A DNA stretch of 64,000 bases from Pseudomonadota bacterium (GTDB lineage: Bacteria > Pseudomonadota > Gammaproteobacteria > Xanthomonadales > SZUA-38): NCBI GenBank assembly GCA_039033415.1, contig JBCCCR010000019.1, positions 62,001 through 126,000 on the forward strand, written 5' to 3'. Shown in pieces: positions 43,971 through 52,647 of this stretch. Numbering within the stretch: the first letter of the stretch is position 1; each line of letters starts with the position of its first letter. The translations under genes and the position numbers were made by a program. The notes under the pieces are model-generated. The model did no database searches. It saw nothing but the letters and a program-made list of their open reading frames with translations, and was not told the DNA's origin.

Positions 43971-46037
43971 ATGTTTCGGTACGTCTGCGCCAATACAGTT
44001 TGGAAGCGAGCACTTCTGGCGCTCAGTTTGATTCTTGCAAGTAGCGCTGCCACGGCCCAAGTATGGCTCGATCTTTTCGGCCAGCCCACGATAACTGGCC
44101 AGATCGAGTCCGTTGCCCGAGCGGGAAATAAGCTGTTCGTAAGTGGAAACCTCATGAGCGTTGCGGAACGGCGAGCGAGCGGGCTGGCTGTTTTGGATAA
44201 CGATACCTGGTCGCCAGTACCGACGGATCTGGGACAGGGGTTTAGCCACATGGCCTGGCATAGCAGCGACAGCGAATCTGCTCTTTACGGCGCTTTACCA
44301 GATAAATTCCGCCTGACTGACGGACTAATTGTCAAAATCGAAAATGGTAGGGTCAGTGAAGAGCCCATAACCGGCGGGGTAACCGGGCTGCAGTCGGTTC
44401 GGCTCAACGGCAAAAATTTGCTTCTGGCGAGCGGCCGATTTAATGATGGAAACAGGGATTTTGGGCTGGTTGTTTGGGATGGCCAGGGGTGGCGTTACTT
44501 GGCAGAAATCGAGGAGCGCTCACAATCACTAACGGTCGTTAGGCGCGACGGCCGCGACTACCTTTACGCTCTGGATTTCGGCCAAAACAGCGTCATCGAA
44601 TACGACGGGTTCGAGCTGGTTCGTCGACAGGTCCCTTTGCTTCCTTTCGTGCGAGATCTCGCACAGTTTCCCGGAATATTGGCCGCCTGCGACTCCCAGG
44701 CCATGTTCCTCAGCCTATTTGATGGCACAAATTGGGCGCTGCTAAGTACTGGCGGAGGATGCCGGAATGTTGTTAGCCGCCGGTTCGATGGAGTTGACCA
44801 AATCCTGTTCAACGACTCAGTTAACGACTGGCTGGTGTATGAAACAGTGGGCTCCACGCCCCAACCGCTTTCGCTGCCGATCGGCGGCGACCGATCCACA
44901 ATTCCAATCTCCGCTGCCGGCGACCTCGCCCTTGGAACGCTGTCCGCGCGGCAAGACTCTCAACAGCTTTCGATCTGGGAGGACGATCGTTGGTATCAGC
45001 CAGAGCTTCGGTTTACGTCTACCCGGTTGCGTGCCCGGGTCCGGTCATCAAACCAATCTGACGGTTTGATCAGTCTGTTCGGGCAATTTGGCATGGCGCC
45101 CGACCCGCTTCAGACCGCGGTTGCGGTCTTTGGAGAAAACGGCGTTGAAAGTGTTCGGGCCGTCCCTGATCAGGCTCTTAACGCGGTCGTGACCGAGTCT
45201 GGTGTGGTCTATGCCGCAACCCCCGATGGACTCTGGCTGAAACAGGATCAGGATGAGTCCCTGATCGAAATCCCGGAAGGCCAACCTGGGGTTGGTCTGG
45301 CTTTGACAAGCGACGGAGAGTTGTTTGTGGGCACGTGCGACGATCGCGTGCTGCGCCTCCAGGACCAGTCGCTTGAGCCTGCCGCACGGCTCCCGCAGGA
45401 CTATACGGTATTGTGTGATGAACCTCTGATTGCGGTCCCCTCATCTTCACCCGCGTCGGGTATCTACTTTACCGCCCAACAGGCGCCTCGCCCGTTCGAA
45501 GTTGGCGTAAGGGTTTCTGTGTGGCGACTGGTAGGAACGAATCTGACCGAGGTATCGCCACCTGGGTTGAACCAACAGAACTATTTCTATCCCTATTTGC
45601 CTCAGGTGTCATTGGTAGAGGTTAGAGGAAACCTGGTACCTGCGGTCGGATCTGAACGCAGCATCAGCTGGTTCGACGGCAGTGAATGGACCACCCTGCC
45701 GGCTCCGCCTGAAGAGCTGTTTCTGCATGGCACTTTGCGCGGCCCGATTGCGACGGCGCGTGTAGGAGGGGCAGCATGTTTTTTCGCGTCCTTCCCGACA
45801 GGGATTGCTCAATTCTGCAACGACCAGTGGTCCATTCCTAGTGAGCTTCGGTTGTCCTTCACTAACTCAAACGATTACTTCAACGTGCGGGGCATTACGA
45901 CAATGGTTTCGGGCAGGTACCAGGGCCGCGGTGTCCTGATCGTAGGCGGGAGGTTCGATGCGGCGGGTCGCTCGACCCAATCACGCACCGCCGTGCTCGA
46001 TTTGGATGTCATTCGCAAGGATGGATTCGAGCCATGA
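43971..46037 (+). CDS. Secreted beta-propeller protein with C-terminal KDGFEP tail (module B)
   Basis: 688 residues from ATG 43971, where a signal peptide begins (ALLALSLILASSAATAQ). Blade-like repeats of the kind LFVSGNL-ERRASGLAVLDNDTW, LLASGRF-DFGLVVWDGQGWRYL and, near the end, VLIVGGRFDAAGRSTQSRTA are spread along the chain, a pattern of kelch-like or YncE-like propellers. It ends VIRKDGFEP, matching the short DGFE tail seen in module A. It starts about 190 bp after the module B kinase on the same strand, so it may be co-regulated. Function unknown. Confidence 0.75.
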   Translation: MFRYVCANTVWKRALLALSLILASSAATAQVWLDLFGQPTITGQIESVARAGNKLFVSGNLMSVAERRASGLAVLDNDTWSPVPTDLGQGFSHMAWHSSDSESALYGALPDKFRLTDGLIVKIENGRVSEEPITGGVTGLQSVRLNGKNLLLASGRFNDGNRDFGLVVWDGQGWRYLAEIEERSQSLTVVRRDGRDYLYALDFGQNSVIEYDGFELVRRQVPLLPFVRDLAQFPGILAACDSQAMFLSLFDGTNWALLSTGGGCRNVVSRRFDGVDQILFNDSVNDWLVYETVGSTPQPLSLPIGGDRSTIPISAAGDLALGTLSARQDSQQLSIWEDDRWYQPELRFTSTRLRARVRSSNQSDGLISLFGQFGMAPDPLQTAVAVFGENGVESVRAVPDQALNAVVTESGVVYAATPDGLWLKQDQDESLIEIPEGQPGVGLALTSDGELFVGTCDDRVLRLQDQSLEPAARLPQDYTVLCDEPLIAVPSSSPASGIYFTAQQAPRPFEVGVRVSVWRLVGTNLTEVSPPGLNQQNYFYPYLPQVSLVEVRGNLVPAVGSERSISWFDGSEWTTLPAPPEELFLHGTLRGPIATARVGGAACFFASFPTGIAQFCNDQWSIPSELRLSFTNSNDYFNVRGITTMVSGRYQGRGVLIVGGRFDAAGRSTQSRTAVLDLDVIRKDGFEP

Positions 46038-46390
46038 GCACGGAATTTCACCTCGCCCGTCGGCAATAGCCGGAGCGGCCAGTTCGCTATGGGGCCGTGC
46101 CCCTGCCATTCTCGGTGAAGCTGAGGTTCCTCTCGGGATATTTTGCGAACGTAAACCTCGCCGCGTCACCGAGTATCAGGCGTGCCGGCTTCCTCTCAAC
46201 TTTTTCTCGATCCAACATGAGCTTTCGCTCAATACCAAGCTCACCTTTAAATTCTTTTAAATCTTTGATTTTACACCAGAAAAACAAGCGGTCACCAAAT
46301 GGTCAGGCCCCGGTCAAGTGAGTCATACGTGTCGGCGCCAGGATGCTCTCCAACGGCGGCAATAACGCTGCTCAATCACGGAGAAAAATC
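46038..46390 (+). other. Intergenic region before the OsmC operon
   Basis: 353 bases with no supportable gene. The second half (46220-46320) is noticeably richer in A and T than the surroundings and probably holds the promoter of the OsmC-like operon; GGAG lies before its ATG. I see no convincing terminator, small RNA or operator. Confidence 0.4.
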
Positions 46391-46954
46391 ATGACCCATA
46401 CCACCGTCGAGACCGAAAACGGCGTTAACGTTGCTGCCCTGCTGGGTGCACGAGAGGCGCTGACCGAAGCCCCGGAGGCCGCCAAGTTTGTCTGGCGCGC
46501 TGCCTGTGAATGGAAAAACGGCACCCACACGGAATCGCGTGTTGAAGGCTTTTTCGGCCTGGGTGAAGAGCAGCGCCACGTGCGTGAGTTTCGCTACGAC
46601 ACCGATCACCCGGAGGTCTTTGCTTCCGAAGACCAGGGATCGACCCCCGTCGAGATGATTCTGGTGGGCCTGGCGGGTTGTCTGACCGCCGGTATTGCCT
46701 CGGTGGCTTCCAACCGGGCGATCCGTCTGAACTCGGTCACCGCGACTCTGGAAGCCGACATGGATATCCAGGGCATCCTGGGCATCGACGGCGATGTTCG
46801 CAACGGCTTCAACGGCGTCACGGTGAGCTATCAGATCGATGCTGACGCCACCGAGGAAGAGATTGCCGCGCTCGTCGCGCAGTCCCAGAAGCGCTCGGCG
46901 GTATTCGACATCATCACGAATCCGACGAACGTCAACGTTCGGGTCAACCAGTGA
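46391..46954 (+). CDS. OsmC-like protein
   Basis: 187 residues from ATG 46391, with GGAG upstream. The OsmC/Ohr fold pattern includes STPVEMILVGLAGCLTAG with the peroxidatic-type C97, and a C-terminal region ALVAQSQKRSAVFDIITN. In Ohr and OsmC the second cysteine lies in that last segment; here it is serine, so the two-cysteine thiol peroxidase cycle is unlikely and a reductant from outside, or a non-peroxidase role, is implied. First gene of a four-gene overlapping operon with oxidoreductase, AhpD-like and CysK-glutaredoxin genes. Confidence 0.88.
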   Translation: MTHTTVETENGVNVAALLGAREALTEAPEAAKFVWRAACEWKNGTHTESRVEGFFGLGEEQRHVREFRYDTDHPEVFASEDQGSTPVEMILVGLAGCLTAGIASVASNRAIRLNSVTATLEADMDIQGILGIDGDVRNGFNGVTVSYQIDADATEEEIAALVAQSQKRSAVFDIITNPTNVNVRVNQ

Positions 46955-48243
46955 GCCTCCTGGCCTACCCACACCCTCGCGCTGCCGGCGCCATTGACGT
47001 TGTTGTCATTGGCGCTGGTCATGCGGGGCTGTCCGCCAGCAGCCTGCTGAGCCGCCAGGGTGTCGGACACGTGGTGCTGGAGCGGGGTGAGGTGGCCAAC
47101 TCCTGGCGTCATGAACGCTGGGACTCGCTGCGCCTGTTGACTCCCAACTGGCAGACTCAACTGCCCGGGAGTCCTTATCAAGGCGAAGACCCGGATGGCT
47201 TCATGGCCATCCCGGAGCTGGTGGAGACCCTGACCGGTTACGCCGCCGCCATGAACGTGCCGGTGCACACCCAGACCACGGTCACCACCGTACGTCCCGA
47301 TGGCCTGGGTTATGAAGTGGTCACCAATCGGGGCACCTGGCGAGCTCGGGCGGTGATCATCGCCAGCGGTGCCTGCAACTCACCTGTGGTGCCAATGGTC
47401 GCCGCTGACCTTCCCGACACGATTTGTCAGTTGACGCCTTTTGATTACACCCATGCCGGCGAGGTGGACGAGGGCGGTGTCCTGGTCGTCGGCGCCTCGG
47501 CCACCGGGCTGCAGCTGGCGCACGAACTGCTGGCCCATGGCCGCCAAGTGACGCTGGCTGCCGGGGAGCACGTACGGATGCCACGCCGTTATCGCGGTCG
47601 CGACATCTTTCATTGGCTGAGCCACTGCGGAATCCATGACGAACGTTATGACGAGATTGATGACGTCTCACGCGGTCGGCGCCTTCCTTCGCCGCAGCTA
47701 GTCGGGAATCACGATCTGCCGATTCTGGACCTGAACGAGATTCAGCGCGCCGGCGGCCAGGTTACGGGGCGCCTGATGGGTGTGCGGGATAACACGCTGC
47801 AGTTTTCCGGCTCGCTGCAAAACGTGTGTCAGCTCGCGGATCTGAAGATGCAGCGCCTGCTGAAGCTGATCGACGAGACGGCCGACGCGGAGCAAGCGCC
47901 GCCGGCTGAAAGCTTTGCGCCGACAGCGGTCGACCTAGCGCCGGCCCTGACCATGGACGTTGACCGCCAGAACATCAAAACGGTGATCTGGGCTACCGGA
48001 TTTCGCCCCGACTACCGCTGGCTCGACGTGCCCGTGCGGGATCGCAAGGGGCACCTGAGACATGACGGCGGCGTGGTGGACGCACCGGGTCTGTACGTGC
48101 TCGGGCTGCCGCTGATGAGGCGCCGCAAGTCCAGCTTCATCTTCGGTATCGAAGACGACGCCCGCGACATCACCCGTCACCTGAGCAACTACCTGGAACA
48201 ACTTAAGAGGAGAGAAAGCGATGGCATTTATCGATACGGTTAG
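46951..48243 (+). CDS. Flavin-containing monooxygenase-like FAD/NAD(P)H oxidoreductase
   Basis: 430 residues, starting at GTG in a GTGA overlap. The FAD-binding motif is GAGHAG near residue 21 (VVVIGAGHAGLSASSLL), then FMO/CzcO-type NSWRHERWDSLRLLTPNW. A second dinucleotide motif GASATG near 180 binds NAD(P)H, and IWATGFRPDYRWLDVPV is the ATG motif. It belongs to the group of Baeyer-Villiger/N- or S-oxygenating enzymes and thioredoxin-reductase-like proteins. In this operon it could supply reducing power or oxygenate a sulfur compound. No transmembrane segment. The next gene overlaps it by 23 bases. Confidence 0.88.
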   Translation: MSLLAYPHPRAAGAIDVVVIGAGHAGLSASSLLSRQGVGHVVLERGEVANSWRHERWDSLRLLTPNWQTQLPGSPYQGEDPDGFMAIPELVETLTGYAAAMNVPVHTQTTVTTVRPDGLGYEVVTNRGTWRARAVIIASGACNSPVVPMVAADLPDTICQLTPFDYTHAGEVDEGGVLVVGASATGLQLAHELLAHGRQVTLAAGEHVRMPRRYRGRDIFHWLSHCGIHDERYDEIDDVSRGRRLPSPQLVGNHDLPILDLNEIQRAGGQVTGRLMGVRDNTLQFSGSLQNVCQLADLKMQRLLKLIDETADAEQAPPAESFAPTAVDLAPALTMDVDRQNIKTVIWATGFRPDYRWLDVPVRDRKGHLRHDGGVVDAPGLYVLGLPLMRRRKSSFIFGIEDDARDITRHLSNYLEQLKRRESDGIYRYG

Positions 48244-48874
48244 GCCCGCCGAGGCCACTGGCCCGGTGCGGGATATGTATGAGCGCCAGCAGGCGCACTA
48301 CGGCTACGTGCCCAACTACGCCAAGGCGTTTAGCCATCGTCCCGAGGTGCTCGCGCGCTGGGGCCGGCTGCTCGCTGAGATCAAGCGCCACACGGACGAG
48401 CGCCGCTTCGAGCTGGTGACCTTTGTTGCCGCCCACGAGCTGGGCTACAGCGCCTGCCTTCTCGCCCACGGAAAGAAGCTGGCCGCCCTGATTGGCCGCC
48501 ACCGCGTGCTGGCGCTGCTCGAGCGTCGCGAAGCGATGGTGCTGCCGATTCCCGAAGTAGCGATGGTGCGCTTTGCCCGAGCGGTGGCTCGCGACGCGTC
48601 GAGCGTCGACGAAGAGCAGGTCAAGACCCTTCGCGATCAGCTTGGCTTCTCCGACGCCGAGATATTTGACATCGCGGCTATTGCTGCTGGGCGCAGCTTT
48701 CTGGCCAAGCTGCTCGATGCGTTGGGTTCAGCACCCGACGTGGCCAGCATGGAGCTAGAAGAAGATCTGCGCGACGCGCTGACCATCGGTCGGCCGATCT
48801 GCAACGAAGCCCCAGAATTTACGCAGCCGCACAACGCAACTTACACGCTGCACGAAGTGAGGAAAGCACAATGA
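48221..48874 (+). CDS. AhpD-like / carboxymuconolactone decarboxylase family protein
   Basis: 217 residues, with GAGGAG before the ATG. Helical AhpD-type fold: GYVPNYAKAFSHRPEVLARW, then HELGYSACLLAHGKKL where CxxxH is retained but the other cysteine of the usual ExxxCxxCxxxH is missing (serine) and spacing is one residue shorter. The second half repeats the helical layout (LRDQLGFSDAEIFDIAAIAAGR). A two-cysteine peroxidase cycle is therefore doubtful. It is coupled upstream to the oxidoreductase and downstream (ATGA) to cysK-glutaredoxin, so an accessory redox role is plausible. Confidence 0.85.
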   Translation: MAFIDTVRPAEATGPVRDMYERQQAHYGYVPNYAKAFSHRPEVLARWGRLLAEIKRHTDERRFELVTFVAAHELGYSACLLAHGKKLAALIGRHRVLALLERREAMVLPIPEVAMVRFARAVARDASSVDEEQVKTLRDQLGFSDAEIFDIAAIAAGRSFLAKLLDALGSAPDVASMELEEDLRDALTIGRPICNEAPEFTQPHNATYTLHEVRKAQ

Positions 48875-50361
48875 TCTACAACAGCATCCTGGAAACCATT
48901 GGCAACACGCCGCTGATTCGTCTGGAAAGGTTAGCGCCCGCCGGCGTCAACGTCTGGGTCAAGGCCGAGTCATTTAATCCCATGGGTTCGGTCAAAGACC
49001 GGATGGCGCTGGCCATGATCGAGAAGGCTGAACAGACCGGAGCCTTGAAGCCTGGCCAGACCGTGGTCGAAGCAACCAGCGGCAATACCGGTATCGGGCT
49101 GGCGATGGTCTGTGCCCGCAAAGGCTATCCGCTGGTCGTGACAATGTCGGAGAGCTTCAGCGTTGAGCGCCGGAAGCTGCTGCGATTTCTTGGCGCCAAG
49201 GTGGTTCTCACGCCGGCCGCGGAGAAGGGCACAGGTATGGTCAAGAAAGCCGAAGAGCTTGCCCATGAACACGGCTATTTCATGCCGCTGCAGTTTGAAA
49301 ACGAAGAAAACGCCAACGTGCACTACCGCACCACCGCCCGCGAGATCGTCCGGGACCTCGATGACCGTCCGCTCCACGCCTGGGTGTCGGGTTTCGGGAC
49401 GGGCGGTACGCTGCTTGGCGTGTCCCGGGCGCTGCGGGAGCTGAGCCCCGAAACCCGCATTGTTGCCGCAGAGCCTGACAACTCCCCGATCGTGGCAAGC
49501 GGCATCGCCCAGGAACGAGATGGCGACGGTCGACCGGTTGGCAGCCACCCACAGTTCCGTCCCCACCTGATGCAGGGCTGGAGCCCGGACTTTGTCTCCG
49601 ATCTGACGCAGGCGGCGGTCGACGAACGGCTCATCGACGACATCGTTCCCGTGGACGGAGAAGAGGCCATGGAGCTGTCTCGCGCTCTGGCCCAGAAAGA
49701 AGGCATTTTTGTCGGTACCTCGGCCGGCGCCACGCTGGCTGCCGCGCTGGAGGTCGCGCGCAAAGCCCCCGAAGGATCACACATCGTGGCGATGCTGCCC
49801 GACACCGGTGAACGCTACCTGTCGACGCCCCTGTTCGGCGCAATCAACGAGGAGATGAACGACGATGAGCTGGCGTTATCGACGTCAACCCCAGGATTTC
49901 GGTTCGACCAGCAGCCGGCTGCGCCTGCACTCGCTTCGTCGGTTGAACAGCCGAAGCAGGAAGACACGGAAGCCACAAACTTTGTCACGGCGGCGGTGGA
50001 GGACAACCCGGTAGTGATGTTTTCACTGGCCTGGTGCGAGTTCTGCTGGAGCGTACGCACGTTGTTCGACGCCCTCGGCGTTCCGTTTCGCGCCATCAGC
50101 CTGGATTCCGTCGAGTATCAGGAGGAGGACTTGGGCGTCAGGGTTCGAGAAGCGCTAAAGCAGCGCGTCGGCGCACCGACCATTCCGCAGGTGTTTGTCG
50201 CGGGTCAGCTACTGGGAGGATGCACCGACGTGATCGAAGCCTACGAAAGTGGCGCTCTCCACCGACAGCTTGATGCTGCGGGGATCAGCTACGATCGAGA
50301 CGCAACGCCCGATGCAAGGAGCCTGTTGCCCAAGTGGGTGCACCCACGCAAAACGGCCTGA
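48871..50361 (+). CDS. Cysteine synthase-glutaredoxin fusion protein
   Basis: 496 residues. Residues 1-325 are an O-acetylserine sulfhydrylase/cystathionine beta-synthase-type PLP enzyme: SILETIGNTPLIRL, PLP lysine K42 in NPMGSVKDRMA, TSGNTGIG at 69-76, GFGTGGTLLG at 174-183 and VGTSAGATLA. After a low-complexity linker (330-370), residues 380-470 form a glutaredoxin with C389-x-x-C392 (AWCEFC), cis-Pro TIPQVFVAG and GGCTDV. The fusion would place a disulfide reductase on a cysteine-forming or persulfide-handling enzyme. Last gene of the overlapping operon. The MSxS at 92-95 differs from the MPxT of many CysK proteins, so O-acetylserine as substrate is not certain. Confidence 0.93.
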   Translation: MIYNSILETIGNTPLIRLERLAPAGVNVWVKAESFNPMGSVKDRMALAMIEKAEQTGALKPGQTVVEATSGNTGIGLAMVCARKGYPLVVTMSESFSVERRKLLRFLGAKVVLTPAAEKGTGMVKKAEELAHEHGYFMPLQFENEENANVHYRTTAREIVRDLDDRPLHAWVSGFGTGGTLLGVSRALRELSPETRIVAAEPDNSPIVASGIAQERDGDGRPVGSHPQFRPHLMQGWSPDFVSDLTQAAVDERLIDDIVPVDGEEAMELSRALAQKEGIFVGTSAGATLAAALEVARKAPEGSHIVAMLPDTGERYLSTPLFGAINEEMNDDELALSTSTPGFRFDQQPAAPALASSVEQPKQEDTEATNFVTAAVEDNPVVMFSLAWCEFCWSVRTLFDALGVPFRAISLDSVEYQEEDLGVRVREALKQRVGAPTIPQVFVAGQLLGGCTDVIEAYESGALHRQLDAAGISYDRDATPDARSLLPKWVHPRKTA

Positions 50362-50574
50362 AAGGTCTTAGCGCAACACATGGAGCTTGCGAAGGTTGGG
50401 GGCTAGGATCGTCCTGATCCTGTTGGTAAGAAACCAATTGGCTCTCGAAATCGATTTCCGCTGCCGAAAACTGACATGAAGCTTCGTATGCGCCCGTTGT
50501 CGCGATAGTACCCCGCTGGAAGGAGCAGACTAATGTCTTATACTCGTTGGTGGTCGAATTCGAGGAGTAAGGCC

Positions 50575-51453
50575 ATGTCCGATGCATCATTCCGCCGATC
50601 GGCGGCCGCGGCACTTGTTTTGCTATGGGTCGCAATCCCGCCATCCGCCGCGCAAAACATGGCCTTCACCTACCAGGGCCAGCTCAATCAGGGTGGACAG
50701 CTGGCAAACGGCTCGTATGACTTCCAGTTTGCACTCTTCGATTCCGGTGATTTTCTCCAAACTATCGCTTTTGCTGACCCTCTCAATATTCTGGACGTTC
50801 AGGTGATAGCGGGGACTTTTTCTGCTGAATTAGATTTTGGCCCCGGGGTGTTTGGGGATGTCGACCTCTGGCTGGAGATCCGGGTACGGGAAAGCGGCTC
50901 TACCGGCCCATTGACAACCCTGTCACCGAGACAACGGATCTCAGCGGTTCCCCTGGCACTAGTTGCTGAGATGTCCTCGGTTGCCGGTGTTGCAGATCTG
51001 GCAGCCAGCGTTGCTCCGGGGAGCGTTGGTAATGCACAACTCGCTGCGAGCGCGGTAACCGGCGACAAGGTTGCCACCGGCTCGATTTTCGGCTCGGACA
51101 TCGCCAACAACAGCATAACGTCGAGTGACATTGCCGATGGCAGCATTACTTCCAGCGACATTGCGAATAACTCAGTTGCTGGCGTGGATTTAGGCAGCTC
51201 AGTATTCACCCGATCTACCGTCACGAGGGTCACCACTAGTGGGACATCGGAGCCTATCGTCTCCGCTGATCTCGGTAGCGCTTTCCGCCGTCTGTGTTTC
51301 CTATCGACGGTGCGGGTAAACGATGTCGACGGCAGCAGTGAGTATGCTGAATGCGAGGTCGACATCGCCTCGGGCCGCTGGCGTGTCCGTGCACTGGCTC
51401 GTCCTAATGACGACAACGACGCGACCTGCGAAGCGTATTGCATCAGTTGGTAG
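50575..51453 (+). CDS. Secreted protein with pentad-like repeats
   Basis: 292 residues from ATG 50575 (an in-frame ATG at 50533 lacks the GAGGAG motif seen here). Signal peptide ALVLLWVAIPPSAAQ. The first 130 residues (FTYQGQLNQGGQLANGSYDF, ISAVPLALVAE) resemble the N-terminal domain of many secreted and tail-fibre-adjacent proteins. Then come short repeats: GSVGNAQLAASAVTGDKVA, SDIANNSITSSDIADGSITS, SDIANNSVAG, typical of stalk-like trimeric structures. The C-terminal 80 residues include several cysteines. Function unknown; surface attachment is a guess. Confidence 0.65.
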   Translation: MSDASFRRSAAAALVLLWVAIPPSAAQNMAFTYQGQLNQGGQLANGSYDFQFALFDSGDFLQTIAFADPLNILDVQVIAGTFSAELDFGPGVFGDVDLWLEIRVRESGSTGPLTTLSPRQRISAVPLALVAEMSSVAGVADLAASVAPGSVGNAQLAASAVTGDKVATGSIFGSDIANNSITSSDIADGSITSSDIANNSVAGVDLGSSVFTRSTVTRVTTSGTSEPIVSADLGSAFRRLCFLSTVRVNDVDGSSEYAECEVDIASGRWRVRALARPNDDNDATCEAYCISW

Positions 51454-51676
51454 ATCAGTTAACGCCAGCGCAGGGCCAAACCCGGCAGCATTAGCTGAGC
51501 CGATGCCGCGGGTAAGATCTCGCTACGGAGCTGAAGCTAGAGCTAGCACTCTTCGCAATCCTAGTCTTTGTATCCACGTTTGCTGTTGCTACCGTCAAAC
51601 GCCACTCTAAGAGGGTTTTTTCGGTCAGCTATTGAGCCAATGAGGTGTACTCTTTTTCGCGCGGATCCAGTCGTGA

Positions 51677-52615
51677 CTAGGTACGATCTGCGTATTCCCG
51701 GGTCATGATGCTCTTGATGGCGTCAGGAAGCTCGTCGAAGGTCGGTGTCTTGATACCGGTCTTGTGGTTGAGGATCTGAGTTTCCTCCGAACCGCCGTAG
51801 CTCTTTGCCCAGGCATAGAGTCCTTTTCTGCCGACGCCGGCAAAGCTGTAGCGCGCGGTTGCTGCGGCGGTGGTCTCGTCCATCAGCTCGTCGAGCGGCG
51901 TCGCCCAGGACGACATGTCGACCTGGGGCTGGTGTGGCCCCTCCGTTTTGGGGCCACCCTTGGCCAGAAAAACGACATCCGGCCCCAGCCGCAGATAGGG
52001 CAGGGTAGGTCCGGCCTCCACGGTCGAGTTGGTTTTTCCCTTGTCGATTCGTCCTTCTTTGCCCGTCAGCAGATCCATTTTGACGCTGGCGGCAAACAAG
52101 GTGTCGGGCACGTACAGCGTCTCACCCGTTTCGGCAACATTGATGGTCCGTTTCGGTGCGAGCGTGTTGGGATCGACGGCGACCCGTGTGAACACCGAAT
52201 GGGTGATCACCTCCGAAGGCTCTCCCGAGCGTTCGTCGGTTTTCGCCAGTTCAATAAACGAATACCAATACTGAAGCTCATTGACCAGGGTCTTCGCCGG
52301 CTTTCCCGGCGGACAGATCAGCGATCGGCTCATGCGAAGGACATGACTCTTGGACCCATCGAGACTGAAAATAGACTTGAGCCGCGCCCGCGCCAGCTGC
52401 GCCGGGTCATCGAGGTCAAAGTCGCCGCGCTGCTTGAAAATCGCGCGAGGCTTTGAAAAGGCCTCCTCCGGCAGGTCTTTCATCAGCCCTTTGGGCGTAA
52501 AAGGCTCGGGCGAGTGGTCAGAGGCCAGGACAGGCTGTGCGAGGAGGCCCAGCCCAACAGTGCCAAAAACGCGCAGCATGCTGCGTCGAGAAAGATCGTC
52601 AGATGGAAGCGGCAT
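51677..52615 (-). CDS. DUF1838-like exported protein (Tat-type signal)
   Basis: 312 residues. The N-terminus has a twin-arginine-like SRRSMLRVFG followed by a hydrophobic stretch ending in VLA. The mature part (FDLDDPAQLARARLKSI, NELQYWYSFIELAKTDER, DTLFAASVKMDLLTGKEG, SMTREYADR-like end) fits my memory of DUF1838 proteins, whose function is unknown. It is the last of three minus-strand genes (with an exported hydrolase and a GH43-like protein). The SRR-M-LR motif is a weak Tat consensus, so Sec export is possible. Confidence 0.65.
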   Translation of the reverse strand: MPLPSDDLSRRSMLRVFGTVGLGLLAQPVLASDHSPEPFTPKGLMKDLPEEAFSKPRAIFKQRGDFDLDDPAQLARARLKSIFSLDGSKSHVLRMSRSLICPPGKPAKTLVNELQYWYSFIELAKTDERSGEPSEVITHSVFTRVAVDPNTLAPKRTINVAETGETLYVPDTLFAASVKMDLLTGKEGRIDKGKTNSTVEAGPTLPYLRLGPDVVFLAKGGPKTEGPHQPQVDMSSWATPLDELMDETTAAATARYSFAGVGRKGLYAWAKSYGGSEETQILNHKTGIKTPTFDELPDAIKSIMTREYADRT

Positions 52616-52647
52616 AGGCTGAGTCCTCAGTTAAGTCGGGAATGGTG

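Noticed and set aside
50400-50430. AGGATC/GATCCT inverted repeat after the cysK fusion gene as a terminator
   Set aside because: Only six base pairs and no U-tract.
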